A DNA stretch of 23,556 nucleotides from CAYSUS01 sp964434165 (GTDB taxonomy: Bacteria > Planctomycetota > Planctomycetia > Pirellulales > Thermoguttaceae). The notes beneath the pieces were generated by a model that was given only the letters and a program-made list of their open reading frames with translations, had not been told where the DNA came from and made no database searches. Of the stretch, positions 7,701-14,882 are shown piece by piece. The position numbers and the translations under genes were made by a program. The stretch is taken from positions 1 to 23,556 of the forward strand of contig CAYSUS010000108.1 in assembly GCA_964434165.1 (NCBI GenBank), in the 5' to 3' direction. Position 1 is the first letter of the stretch; each line of letters opens with the position of its first letter.

Positions 7701-7937
7701 GCGGGCGACACGCTGCTATTGGCCGGCACGCCCGACACGGTCGATCCCGACGCCCCCTGGGCGGCGTTCGAAGGCGGCCGCGGGGGGCTCCTGCGGGCCG
7801 TGGCGACCTCCGACGGCAAGACGTTGGCAGAATACCGGCTCGACGCGGCGCCGGTGTACGACGGCCTGGCCGCCGCTGAAGGCCGGGTTTACGTCTCCAC
7901 TGCCGACGGGGCCGTGCGGTGTTTCGCGGGCCGTTAG
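4743..7937 (+). CDS. Secreted methyltransferase-like / double PQQ-type beta-propeller protein
   Basis: A 1064-residue exported protein. Residues 1-25 are a Sec signal peptide ending LQA. Residues 35-145 resemble a class-I SAM methyltransferase: motif I is LVVHLGCGDG (51-60), and MMRVLAPRGVACV fits a late strand of the fold. A conserved connector follows (KPWPDDIDEWTHWLYDAS). Then come two PQQ-like (BamB/alcohol-dehydrogenase type) propellers, about 183-612 and 656-1062, with blade motifs such as LDAATGKVLRTF, LDRKTGKELWRV and VDPATGEVL. Propeller 1 ends with a Cys/His-rich patch: HHHRCTRNKATE, then CNGLIYTTPHPCKCF. A low-complexity linker (about 614-655) joins the propellers. The ATG is preceded by AGGAGA at 7 bases. 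The family is common in planctomycetes but uncharacterised; activity is not proven, and SAM is not expected outside the cytoplasm. Confidence 0.88.
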   Translation: MRCDSILRLAIPCLGVLLSATILQAEHPANTGPAATLARQILEQTGAKGGLVVHLGCGDGQLTAALRANERYLVQGLDADVVRARRWLQSQGVYGRVSVDRFPGDRLPYTDNVVNLLVVEEPGEVTRDEMMRVLAPRGVACVREGNGWSKHVKPWPDDIDEWTHWLYDASANAVARDRVVGPPRRLQWVVGPRWSRHHNTTPSLNAAVSARGRIFYISDDAPPGFDNSLPDRYHLYARDAFNGVLLWKKPIADWGWAAWVQTMYTNFMLGRHMHPIHIQRRLVAVGDRVYATLGFNAPVAELDAATGKVLRTFEGTRYTSEILHDEGALILSVNRQPQHAGFMEKDPPVKKAIKMIDVESGKLLWEKGDYTGISVRGSPVERVTQVTMAVGPEGVFLLEEDAVVGLDRKTGKELWRVARPQRPEKKVADAYRNDHTNLCSLVYYDGRVLFGQPHEQDKKPPWNTTQPSHLLSIDAATGEVAWTGQIGNWEYGTPIGIYAVEGRIWVHAHPNEPYTLLALDPADGKELRRISTRAVFQSGHHHRCTRNKATERFLVTSRRGVELTGLEDGSTQVNQWIRGECGYGMLPCNGLIYTTPHPCKCFIEEKLSGLYALAPASESGAIARGQPGNESPRLERGPAYEAARPDAASHPDGVPADWPTYRHDAARSGATAAEVPAELKPAWTTQLGTAPSAPVVAGGKVFVAAVEQHRVGALDAEDGRLLWSFTAGARIDTPPTIHAGLALFGSRDGYVYCLRATDGALVWRLRAAPQDRRTVAFDGVESLWPVHGSVLVVDGVAYCAAGRSSHLDGGIRVLAVDPATGEVLREQTLDTPLAASQDSGPRGALADILVFDGRAICMRQNRFDPVAADRSPPGRNALPRHLLATGGLLDDTWFNRIYWALNKRPLGQMLVFDGQTAYGIRSYAKPGDVNAHFVPGKDGYQLFAHDYLKPPTEQKPGVRPQRRRRNAPLVDRWKVAMPIRASSFALAGDTLLLAGTPDTVDPDAPWAAFEGGRGGLLRAVATSDGKTLAEYRLDAAPVYDGLAAAEGRVYVSTADGAVRCFAGR

Positions 7938-8212
7938 AGATGCGAGGATGATGATGTCGCGGCCCCCCTCCGTTTGGACCGCTGTCGCGAGAGCTCGCCG
8001 GAAGTTGCTTCCCTGCAAGCGTTTGCATTGGCCGGATCCGCGCGGGCACAACGGGCGCGTCAATCGCCGGACGCGACGCGGCGACCGCCGGAACCCGCAT
8101 GTCCAAGCGCGGTCTGTCCGCGACATTAGAGTAAAGGGAGGGGAGAAGCCGGCCCGGGGATCCCGTCGCGCCCCAGCGGGCTGGAAGTGCTTGCTCGACG
8201 AGAACCGCCATC
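7938..8212. other. Upstream region of the ECF sigma gene
   Basis: These 275 non-coding bases lie between the propeller gene and the sigma gene. They contain an AT-richer patch (about 8127-8142, ATTAGAGTAAAGG) and the ECF-like promoter candidate listed separately. No gene is visible. No clear terminator for the propeller gene was found. Confidence 0.5.
8090..8116 (+). promoter_or_regulatory. Candidate ECF-type promoter upstream of the sigma gene
   Basis: GGAACCC (8090-8096) is followed by exactly 16 bases and TCTG (8113-8116). This resembles the classic extracytoplasmic-function promoter plan (GGAAC, 16-17 bases, TCT-type -10). It sits about 97 bases before the sigma gene, where autoregulation would be expected. 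The recognition sequence of this sigma class in planctomycetes is not known to me, and such short matches occur by chance. Confidence 0.25.
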
Positions 8213-8779
8213 ATGGACCGTGCCTGTAGCGGCACTTCCGGGGCCAGTCACTTGCCGCGCGGGGATCGGCACGCCACCTTCTTGCGCCTGTACACCAGGC
8301 ACCAGCACCGGATTCTCGCGTACATCTTCACGCTGGTCCCCCATCGGGCCGACGCCGAGGACCTGTTGCAGGAGACGGCCGTGCTGCTGTGGGAGAAGTT
8401 CGATCGGTTCGAGGAAGGGACCGACTTCGTGGCGTGGGCCTGCCGCGTGGCGTTCTTGAAGGTCTCGAACCACCGCAAGCGGTTCGCCCGCTCGAAGCTC
8501 GTCTTCAGCGACGATCTGCTCCAGGCCATGGCGGATCGCGCGGTCGAGCTGGCCCCGCACCTGGACGATCGCCGCCGGGCGCTGCGGGAGTGCATCAGGC
8601 GCCTGGCCGAGCGCGACCAGCGGATGATCGCGGCCCGCTACGAGCCGGGCGGCGGCGCGGAGCGGGCCGCCAGCGCGTCCGGGCGAACGATCCAGGCGAC
8701 GTACAAGGCCCTGTATCGCATTCGCAAGGCTCTGTTCGACTGCGTGACCCTGCGCGTTCGGGAGGAAGAAGGCTCATGA
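8213..8779 (+). CDS. ECF-type RNA polymerase sigma factor
   Basis: A 188-residue sigma-70 family factor with only regions 2 and 4. Region 2 (about 20-88) includes the core-binding helix HRADAEDLLQETAVLLWEKF and the DNA-melting helix near FVAWACRVAFLKVSNHRKR. Region 4 (about 118-180) has a helix-turn-helix in which RTIQATYKALYRIRKAL is the recognition part. It resembles the Rhodopirellula/Verrucomicrobium ECF subfamily (TIGR02989), which is usually followed by a FecR-like gene, as here. Its TGA overlaps the FecR ATG (ATGA, 8776-8779), so the two are translationally coupled. No Shine-Dalgarno is obvious before 8213, so the start is less certain; the first 18 residues look unconserved. It should direct RNA polymerase to a small regulon under control of the partner. 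Confidence 0.92.
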   Translation: MDRACSGTSGASHLPRGDRHATFLRLYTRHQHRILAYIFTLVPHRADAEDLLQETAVLLWEKFDRFEEGTDFVAWACRVAFLKVSNHRKRFARSKLVFSDDLLQAMADRAVELAPHLDDRRRALRECIRRLAERDQRMIAARYEPGGGAERAASASGRTIQATYKALYRIRKALFDCVTLRVREEEGS

Positions 8780-10185
8780 GTCTCACGTCGCAGCAGATCG
8801 TCGAGCTGGAGGTCCTGCTCTCCGAGCTGGCGGACGAGCGCCTCTCCGACGAGCGCCGCCGGCGGTTGGAGGAACTGCTTGAGGCCGAGCCCAAGGCCCT
8901 GGACCGTTACATCCGCTACATGGCCCTGTGCAGCGATCTCGGCGAGCTGGCGGCCACGGTGCTCGGCGCCGAGGAGGACGACCCTTCGAGCGGCACAAGG
9001 CCCGTCGTCCCTCCGTCGGCCGGCGGGAGGCCTTTCGAGTCCGACGCCGGCGGCAGGCCCAGCTGGCGCTGGCCGCTGGGCGGCGGGTCGGGAGCCGGTG
9101 TCGCCGTCCTCGGCGCCCTGCTGCTGGCGGCGCTTTGGGTGTGGGGACCGGGCGCGAGGGACGCGTCGGAGCTCGGTCCGCCCGTCGGGCGCCTCCAGGG
9201 CGTCGACGGCGTGGTCGTGGTGAGCGAACGGGAGGACGCCGCGCGCCGGGCCGCGGTCGGTCTGGCGATTCGGGCGGGGCAGACCGTGACCACCTGCGGA
9301 CCGGACAGCCACGCCGAGGTGCATCTGCCCGACGGCACCGTGGTCCTTGTCGCCGGGGAGACACGGCTGCGCTTCGCGACGACGGAGTCGGACCGGATCG
9401 ACGTCGAGTCCGGCAGCATCGCCGCGTCGGTCCGGCCGCGCGCGAAGGATCGGCCGCTCGTCATCGCCACGCGCGAGGCGCGGGTGGAGGTGCTCGGCAC
9501 GCGCCTCTCGGTGGCGCGCGGCGATCGGCGGACCCGGGTGGGCGTGCTGGACGGTGACGTGCGCGTGACGCGGCTCTCCGACGAGCGGACCGTAACGCTC
9601 AGCGCCGGACAGGCGGCCGAGGCCTCGCCCCGCACCGACCTGCGGCCCACGCCGATCCGGTCCGCGCCCGACACCTGGAGCCTCGACTTCGACGAGGGAC
9701 TGCCCGCCGGATGGCAGACCGGGCAACTCGTGTTGGACGAGCTGCCCGAGGGCTGCGGGGCCGCGGTCCGCGCCACGCCCGTGCGCGAGCGGGGCCAGAA
9801 GCGCCACATGCTCCGCAGCCACAACGCCTGGTCTGAGGGGCTTTTCACCCTGTACGACGACAGTTGGATCCACATCCGCTACCGGATGGAGCGGCCGGGC
9901 TCGTTCCTCCCCTACGTGGTCTGCCGGCAGCGCGACTTCGGGCAGCCCGTGGCCACCGTGCTGACCCGCGAAAACGTGCGGCAGAGGGAGGCCGGACGCT
10001 GGCACACACTGAGCCTTCCGGCGCGCGCGCTTCACCGCACCAGGACCAGGACGACGGTGCCGCTGGAGGGCCAGCTCGTGGCCTTCCTGCTCGTCATCGA
10101 TTCCCCGGCGCACGACGCGGGCCTGACGGTCGCCCGCATCTGGGTCACGCGCGCCGGCTCGCCTCACTCGCAGCCGCGACCGTGA
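8776..10185 (+). CDS. FecR-domain membrane protein, probable sigma-factor partner
   Basis: A 469-residue single-pass membrane protein. Residues 1-65 are a cytoplasmic helical segment (LSELADERLSDERRRRLEELL) of the kind that binds the sigma factor in planctomycete FecR/anti-sigma proteins. A Pro/Gly-rich linker is followed by one membrane span (about 107-124). The external FecR domain (about 165-282) has HLPDGTVVLVAGETRLRF, then IDVESGSIAASV, VLGTRLSVARG and the closing VTLSAGQAAEA. Residues 298-465 form a further domain starting WSLDFDEGLPAGWQ with many aromatic residues (LYDDSWIHIRYRM), probably a beta-sandwich of the laminin-G/carbohydrate-binding type. It is translated in overlap with the sigma gene. 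The outer domain may sense a polymer or cell-surface state; that is inference. It converges on the oxidoreductase gene with 16 bases between stops. Confidence 0.87.
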   Translation: MSLTSQQIVELEVLLSELADERLSDERRRRLEELLEAEPKALDRYIRYMALCSDLGELAATVLGAEEDDPSSGTRPVVPPSAGGRPFESDAGGRPSWRWPLGGGSGAGVAVLGALLLAALWVWGPGARDASELGPPVGRLQGVDGVVVVSEREDAARRAAVGLAIRAGQTVTTCGPDSHAEVHLPDGTVVLVAGETRLRFATTESDRIDVESGSIAASVRPRAKDRPLVIATREARVEVLGTRLSVARGDRRTRVGVLDGDVRVTRLSDERTVTLSAGQAAEASPRTDLRPTPIRSAPDTWSLDFDEGLPAGWQTGQLVLDELPEGCGAAVRATPVRERGQKRHMLRSHNAWSEGLFTLYDDSWIHIRYRMERPGSFLPYVVCRQRDFGQPVATVLTRENVRQREAGRWHTLSLPARALHRTRTRTTVPLEGQLVAFLLVIDSPAHDAGLTVARIWVTRAGSPHSQPRP

Positions 10186-10201
10186 GGGGGCGGCTGCCGC
10201 C

Positions 10202-11575
10202 TCAGATCAGGTCCCACGGCTTGCGCCCCTGGCGACGGAGCAGGGCCGTGGCTTCGGGATCGTCCACGAACCGCTCCCGCTCGGCGTCCCATCGCAGCTT
10301 GCGCCCCATCCTGTAGGCGATGTTGGCCAGGTGGCCGATGTTGGAGGCCCGGTGGCCGATCTCGACGTCGGCCACGGGACGCTTGCGCGTGCGCACGCAC
10401 TGGATGAAGTCCTCGACGTGCAGACCGGTCGAGTCGGGCGTGAACGCTTCCTGGCGCTTCATGCGGAAGTGGTCCGGCGCCCCGCGGTCCTCGGCGGTCG
10501 CCTTGCGCCCCCGCTTCAGCTCGGGCATGATCTCAAAGCCCCAGCGGTCGGCCAGCAGCGTGCCGCTGGTGCCGTAGAAGGCCATGCCGTTGGGGCGGTC
10601 GTCCGGCCCGTTGGCCCGGTAGTACTTCATCCCCGGCGTGCGCCCTCCGGTCCCGAAGGCGTTCAACAGCGTGCACTCGTAGCTGAGCACAAAGCCCGGA
10701 TACTCGAAGGTGGCCTGGAGCACGTCGGGCACCTCGCCGGCGTCGTCCAGGGCGAATCGGCCGCCCGACGCGGAGACGGCCGTCGGCGCGGCGGCGTCCA
10801 TGACGAGGTGCATCACGTCGAAGCGATGGGTGCCCCAGTCGGTCGCCACGCCTCCGGCGTAGTCCCAGAAGTAGCGGTACGTGCCGAGGAACCGCTTGCG
10901 GTTGAACGGCACCTTGGGGGCCGGGCCGAGGTAGAAGTCCCAATCGAGGCCGGGCGGGGGATCCGAGTCGTCGGCGCGGCCGATACCCTCCGGATAGAGG
11001 TTGCTGTAGTTCCAGATCCGCACGAATCGGACCTCGCCGAGCTCGCCGTTCTGGATGATCTCGCGGATCCGCGGGAAGTGGGCGGCCGACCGCTGCTGCG
11101 TGCCGGTCTGCACGACGCGGTCGTGCTTCCGGGCCGCATCGACGATGGCCCGGCCTTCGGCCACGTTGTGCCCCAGGGGCTTCTCGACATAGACGTCCTT
11201 GCCGGCCTGGCAGGCGAGCACCGTGGGAATGGCATGCCAGTGATCGGGCGTTGCGATCAGCACAGCGTCGACGTCCTTGCGTTCGAGCACGCGACGGAAG
11301 TCCTGGCAGAGCGTGGGGGAGGAATCGAGCCAGCGGCGGGCCTTCTCAGCCTGCGCCTCGTACACGTCGCACACGGCGACGATCTCCACGCCCGGCACCC
11401 GGCGCATCGCCGCGGCCACGTAGGTGCCCCGGCCGCCGCAGCCGATCCAGCCGACGCGGACCCGCTCGCCCGAGCCCGCAGCCTTCTCGCTTGCCCGGGC
11501 GAAAGGAAGCATCGCCACGGACGACGTGGCAACGGTAGATTGCGCGCACGTGCCGATGAATTCTCGTCGTTTCAT
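10202..11575 (-). CDS. Tat-exported Gfo/Idh/MocA-family oxidoreductase
   Basis: A 457-residue NAD(P)-dependent oxidoreductase of the glucose-fructose oxidoreductase/inositol dehydrogenase family. Residues 1-30 carry a twin-arginine signal (KRREFIG, then a hydrophobic stretch ending PFARA), so it should be exported folded with its cofactor. The Rossmann fold shows VGWIGCGGRGTYVAAAM (41-57) and the acidic strand end VAVCD (66-70). Strand 5 has IATPDHWH, and VEKPLG (130-135) contains the catalytic-site EKP motif. The C-terminal domain includes GGVATDWGTHRFDVMHL, with the usual DxGxH residues. The ATG at 11575 follows a G-rich ribosome site. It is the last gene of the six-gene operon, 56 bases after the LRR gene. 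Planctomycetes hold many paralogues; substrates are probably sugars or their oxidised forms, not determinable here. Confidence 0.93.
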   Translation of the reverse strand: MKRREFIGTCAQSTVATSSVAMLPFARASEKAAGSGERVRVGWIGCGGRGTYVAAAMRRVPGVEIVAVCDVYEAQAEKARRWLDSSPTLCQDFRRVLERKDVDAVLIATPDHWHAIPTVLACQAGKDVYVEKPLGHNVAEGRAIVDAARKHDRVVQTGTQQRSAAHFPRIREIIQNGELGEVRFVRIWNYSNLYPEGIGRADDSDPPPGLDWDFYLGPAPKVPFNRKRFLGTYRYFWDYAGGVATDWGTHRFDVMHLVMDAAAPTAVSASGGRFALDDAGEVPDVLQATFEYPGFVLSYECTLLNAFGTGGRTPGMKYYRANGPDDRPNGMAFYGTSGTLLADRWGFEIMPELKRGRKATAEDRGAPDHFRMKRQEAFTPDSTGLHVEDFIQCVRTRKRPVADVEIGHRASNIGHLANIAYRMGRKLRWDAERERFVDDPEATALLRRQGRKPWDLI

Positions 11576-11631
11576 GCGTTGCCCCCCGCGGTGGACTGAT
11601 GGAGAGCGTTCCGGGCGCACGGGCGGATCGG

Positions 11632-12525
11632 CTACTTCGACCGCTCCTTCAGCCGCTCGGCCCGGCGGCGGAACCGGGCGATCTCCTCGTCGGAAGCAGC
11701 GGTCCACGTGATCTCGGTCTCGGGCATGGCGGCGCGCAGCTTCTCGATGTCCACCTCGCTGGCGCCGATCTTGACCAGCTCCAGCCTCTTGAGGTTCTTC
11801 AGGTCGGACAGAGCGCTCAGCCCGTCTTCGTACGTCACGACGGTCTCGGCCACCTTGAGCGAATCGAGCGTGTCGATCTTTGCCAGGGTCGCCAGCCCGG
11901 CGCCCGTGAAACGGCCGTTGAAATGTCCGCTCACGAAGAGGCTCTTCAGATTCGGCATCCCGGCCAGCGGCACCAGGTCGTCGTCGCCCGCGCGGCAGTG
12001 ATGAATCTGGAGAGACTCCAATTGCGTGATCTCGGCCGCGGATTTCACGCCTTCGCCCGTGAACTTCATACATCCCCCAAAGCGCAGCGACCGCAGATGG
12101 GGCAGGGCCTTCAGGGCCGCGGCGCCGCGGCCGGTGATCGTGCCGTTGTGGTCCAGCGCGAGCGCCTCCAGCGACTTGATCCGGGCAAGCACCGCAAACC
12201 CTTCGTCATCGAAGGTGCTGCCGTTCAGATACAGCGTCTTCAGGCGCGGGAGCCCAACGAGCACCTCCAGTCCGGCGTTGTCTGCGCACTTGGCCGTGCC
12301 ACGGAGCGTGGTCAGGCTGGTGACCTCACCGAGGAGCTTCCAGGTCTCGGGCGTCCACTCGGGCTGGCCGAAGCCCAGCTCGGTCCCGTCCGGCGTCTCT
12401 CGCAACTTGAACCCGGCCTCACGCAGCGCGGCGCGGGCCTCGGCTTCGTCAGCTCGAAGCGGCGGGGCGATCCACGCGACGCAGATTGTCGAGAGCACGG
12501 TCCAGCGCAGGAGCCTGTTGATCAT
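11632..12525 (-). CDS. Secreted leucine-rich-repeat protein
   Basis: A 297-residue exported protein. Residues 1-25 form a signal peptide ending LRA. After a short N-terminal segment come about seven or eight leucine-rich repeats of roughly 24-27 residues (about 60-265). Examples are LVGLPRLKTLYLNGSTFDDE, LARIKSLEALALDHNG, LKALPHLRSLRFGG, LAGMPNLKSLFVSG and LSDLKNLKRLELVKIG. The repeats are of the GALA/cysteine-lacking type common in planctomycetes. The C-terminus is charged (IARFRRRAERLKERSK). Such proteins generally provide a binding surface; no enzymatic motif is present. Its ATG overlaps the TGA of the preceding PPC gene (12522-12525), which implies coupled synthesis and possibly a physical partnership. 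The oxidoreductase gene follows 56 bases later. Confidence 0.9.
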   Translation of the reverse strand: MINRLLRWTVLSTICVAWIAPPLRADEAEARAALREAGFKLRETPDGTELGFGQPEWTPETWKLLGEVTSLTTLRGTAKCADNAGLEVLVGLPRLKTLYLNGSTFDDEGFAVLARIKSLEALALDHNGTITGRGAAALKALPHLRSLRFGGCMKFTGEGVKSAAEITQLESLQIHHCRAGDDDLVPLAGMPNLKSLFVSGHFNGRFTGAGLATLAKIDTLDSLKVAETVVTYEDGLSALSDLKNLKRLELVKIGASEVDIEKLRAAMPETEITWTAASDEEIARFRRRAERLKERSK

Positions 12526-14738
12526 GGTTTGCCTTTCTCCTCACCGGGGATCTTCAGCGGGATCGCCGGGGTTACGCGGACCACCGGCTGCTTGCCCACG
12601 TTCATGGTCCCGGTGAACACGAGCTGGCTCTCACTGGCCGGGAGCCTGGAGCTTGCGGTCAGGGCGATCTCCACCTGGTCCTTGCCGGGTCCGATCTGGG
12701 CCGGCCTGGTCCGCACTCCCTCCGGCAGGGAGACCGCTTCAACGCTGATCGGCCCCTTGGCCCCGTCGAGCCGCTCGGCCTTGACGTTGAGCTTGACGGT
12801 GGCGCCGGGCTTGAGCTCCACCTCCTTGCCGGCCGGCACGTCAGTGGAAAGGGTGTAGAACGCCTTGTCGCCCACGTGCAAAAGGAACTCCGCGGTGGGC
12901 ACCAGGTGCTTGATGTAGAAGGCCTGGCCGACCGTCTCAACGGGCACGCCGTTACGCGCAAGCGGCTTGCCGCCGATCTCCGCCTTGCCGACGAACTTCG
13001 GCCGGTGCAGCCCCGCCGGAGCACTGTCAGGCGCGGTGATCGTCATCAGGGCGTCGGTCCCGCCGGCCGGGATGACCGTCGGGGTGGCGACGAAGCCCGG
13101 CGGAAGCCCCTCGACCTCGACGCGAATCGGGCCGTCGAATCCGTCCTTGCGCAGAGCGTCGAGCGCGATGAGGGCGTGATCGCCCTTGCCCACGCTCGCC
13201 GCGTCGGTCTTGATCCGAAGCGTGAAGTCCTTCTCGGCCGGCGCGATTCGCAGTCGGTAGGCATACTCGGGGCCGCCCTTCTCCGTCACGTCGGCGATCC
13301 GGACGACGTACTTGCCGGCCGAGTCCAACGTGTGCACGATCCGGGCGTCGGCCCGGTGCGTCATCAGGGCCTCGCGCGGGTGGACCGATGCACCGCCGTC
13401 GTTCTCCACACCGGTTCCCAGGGCGTTGGGCACCGCCTGGGGCGCGGGGTCGTCGTACCGGGCGACCTCCTCACCCGCCGGGTCATAGAGCGTCAACACC
13501 GAGTCCAGCGGTGACCCCAATCGACGCGCCTGGACTTCCAGGACGAGCGTTTGGCCCGCTTCGGCCTCCAGCGCGAAGCAGTCGGCATCGCCCGGCTTCT
13601 CGATGCGTCCATTGATCACCGCCGGCACGCTGACCGGCTGCGCGTCGGCGGCCGCCTCCTTCGACTCCTCTTCCATCAGCTCGGGCAGGTCGTCGAGGAC
13701 GAGCGGAAGCGCGTTGGAGACAAGCCCGTTCGCACTGACCGTCACCTGATGCATCGGGCCTTGGGCCGGCAGCTTGATCTTGAGGCGGTCGGCCGGCAGG
13801 TTGACGCCGCAAAGCTCCAGCTCGACCTCCGTGTTGCGACGTCCCCCCAGCGGGAAGACGTGCGTCAGGTACGGCAGCGTGCCGATTCGCATCCGGTAGA
13901 TGAAGTCGTGGTTGCTGCGGTAGATGATGTCGCGCAGCTCCAGCAGATACTCGGCATCCTTCCCGACCTTGTGAATCAGCACGGGGTCGGGCGAGAAGCG
14001 GAAGTCGTCGCAGTAATCGAGCCTCCGGCCGGACGCGTCGCGCAGGGTCAGGCACGCGTCGAAGAAGCCCGGCACGGCCTGGTCGATGAAGGGGATCAGC
14101 TTCCGGGCCTGCACGTGGCAGACGAGCGTCTGGCCGGCCTTGGCAGGGAAGCGGAAGAAGGCCCGGTCGGGCGTCCCCTGCGTGGCGATCGTGCCCACCC
14201 AGCCGGAATACACCTGGCCGTTGACCACGGTCGGCATGGACTCCAACGGGACGGCCGCGTCGGGGCTGCCGTTGGTCTGCGCGACGACGACTTCGGGCAG
14301 CTCATCGACGAAGAACCGCCACCGCTGCGTGAGGCCGCCGGGGGTGATCAGCCGCAGGTCGCGCGGGCCCCGTGCCGCGTCGTGGGCGATCTCGACGGAG
14401 AGACGCACCAGGTTCGTGGCGACCTGGGCGTTGGTCCAGGGCTTGGGATTCTCCTCGGCCGTCTCCCCGCGTCGGGGCCTGCGCCTCGGGGCCGGCGTGA
14501 CGGTCTCCTCGCCGCCGACGGTGGCCTTCACGCCCTCGCCCGAAACGTACACCTCGGTGGCCCCCAGAATGCCCTCGCCGATCACGGTCGCCTCGACGGT
14601 CGTGCCGCGCTGCGCGCCGGCCGGGAACAGGGCGACGATCGTCGGTCCGGTGGCCTGGGCGAGGCAAGGGCGATCGGCTGGCGCGCCGACGAGGACGGCG
14701 CATGCAACCAGCGGGACTACGAAACGGGGGCATTTCAT
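12522..14738 (-). CDS. Secreted multi-Ig / pre-peptidase-C-like domain protein
   Basis: A 738-residue exported beta-rich protein without catalytic motifs. Residues 1-28 are a signal peptide (ending CLAQA). An IPT/Ig-like domain follows (TIVALFPAGAQRGTTVEATV). A first PPC-like domain lies near 170-290 (NGQVYSGWV, then FRFPAKAGQTLVCHVQARKL). A second lies near 370-500 (VINGRIEKPGDADCFALEAE, AGQTLVLEVQARRLGSPLDS, LTLYDPAGEEVARYDD). The rest looks like two more Ig-like domains. The architecture is typical of planctomycete proteins encoded beside DUF1549/DUF1501 genes and suggests adhesion or scaffolding outside the cell. The ATG at 14738 has AGAGG upstream. An in-frame ATG at 14789 would translate the palindromic repeat (SLADASGF) and is rejected. 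The 3' end overlaps the LRR gene by ATGA. Confidence 0.87.
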   Translation of the reverse strand: MKCPRFVVPLVACAVLVGAPADRPCLAQATGPTIVALFPAGAQRGTTVEATVIGEGILGATEVYVSGEGVKATVGGEETVTPAPRRRPRRGETAEENPKPWTNAQVATNLVRLSVEIAHDAARGPRDLRLITPGGLTQRWRFFVDELPEVVVAQTNGSPDAAVPLESMPTVVNGQVYSGWVGTIATQGTPDRAFFRFPAKAGQTLVCHVQARKLIPFIDQAVPGFFDACLTLRDASGRRLDYCDDFRFSPDPVLIHKVGKDAEYLLELRDIIYRSNHDFIYRMRIGTLPYLTHVFPLGGRRNTEVELELCGVNLPADRLKIKLPAQGPMHQVTVSANGLVSNALPLVLDDLPELMEEESKEAAADAQPVSVPAVINGRIEKPGDADCFALEAEAGQTLVLEVQARRLGSPLDSVLTLYDPAGEEVARYDDPAPQAVPNALGTGVENDGGASVHPREALMTHRADARIVHTLDSAGKYVVRIADVTEKGGPEYAYRLRIAPAEKDFTLRIKTDAASVGKGDHALIALDALRKDGFDGPIRVEVEGLPPGFVATPTVIPAGGTDALMTITAPDSAPAGLHRPKFVGKAEIGGKPLARNGVPVETVGQAFYIKHLVPTAEFLLHVGDKAFYTLSTDVPAGKEVELKPGATVKLNVKAERLDGAKGPISVEAVSLPEGVRTRPAQIGPGKDQVEIALTASSRLPASESQLVFTGTMNVGKQPVVRVTPAIPLKIPGEEKGKP

Positions 14739-14763
14739 CGGGGGGTGCCTCTGCGGGGAAAAG

Positions 14764-14876
14764 CCCGAAGCGTCAGCGAGGGAACGCAATCCCGCCGTGC
14801 GTCAGCCAGCGAGACGCTCCGGCATGCATGGACGTTGGCGTTTGTGGTTAGTCGTCGCCCTCGCTGACGCTTCGGG
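14764..14876. repeat. Inverted pair of REP-like repeats (REPIN-like unit)
   Basis: Two perfect 19-base copies in opposite orientation, CCCGAAGCGTCAGCGAGGG at 14764-14782 and its reverse complement at 14858-14876, are separated by 75 bases. Between them is a shorter imperfect echo (GCGTCAGCCAGCGAGACGC, 14800-14818). The unit nearly fills the 144-base gap between the WD40 and PPC genes inside the operon, so it would be transcribed and could form a long hairpin in the mRNA. A third copy lies at 4595-4613. The arrangement matches paired REP sequences moved by RAYT (Y1 REP) transposases in other bacteria; no such transposase is in the window. Confidence 0.8.
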
Positions 14877-14882
14877 CATGGA

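Noticed and set aside
10189..10201. GGCGGC-T-GCCGCC palindrome between the convergent FecR and oxidoreductase stops
   Set aside because: With a realistic loop only about four base pairs remain and neither strand has a U-run, so a shared bidirectional terminator is not supported.
10320..11600. Plus-strand open frames antisense to the oxidoreductase
   Set aside because: They are mirror frames of a strongly conserved Gfo/Idh/MocA gene, with no motif or ribosome site of their own.
14739..14789. Earlier start for the PPC protein at 14789
   Set aside because: The 17 extra residues are mostly translation of the palindromic repeat (SLADASGF), and a proper signal peptide begins at 14738.
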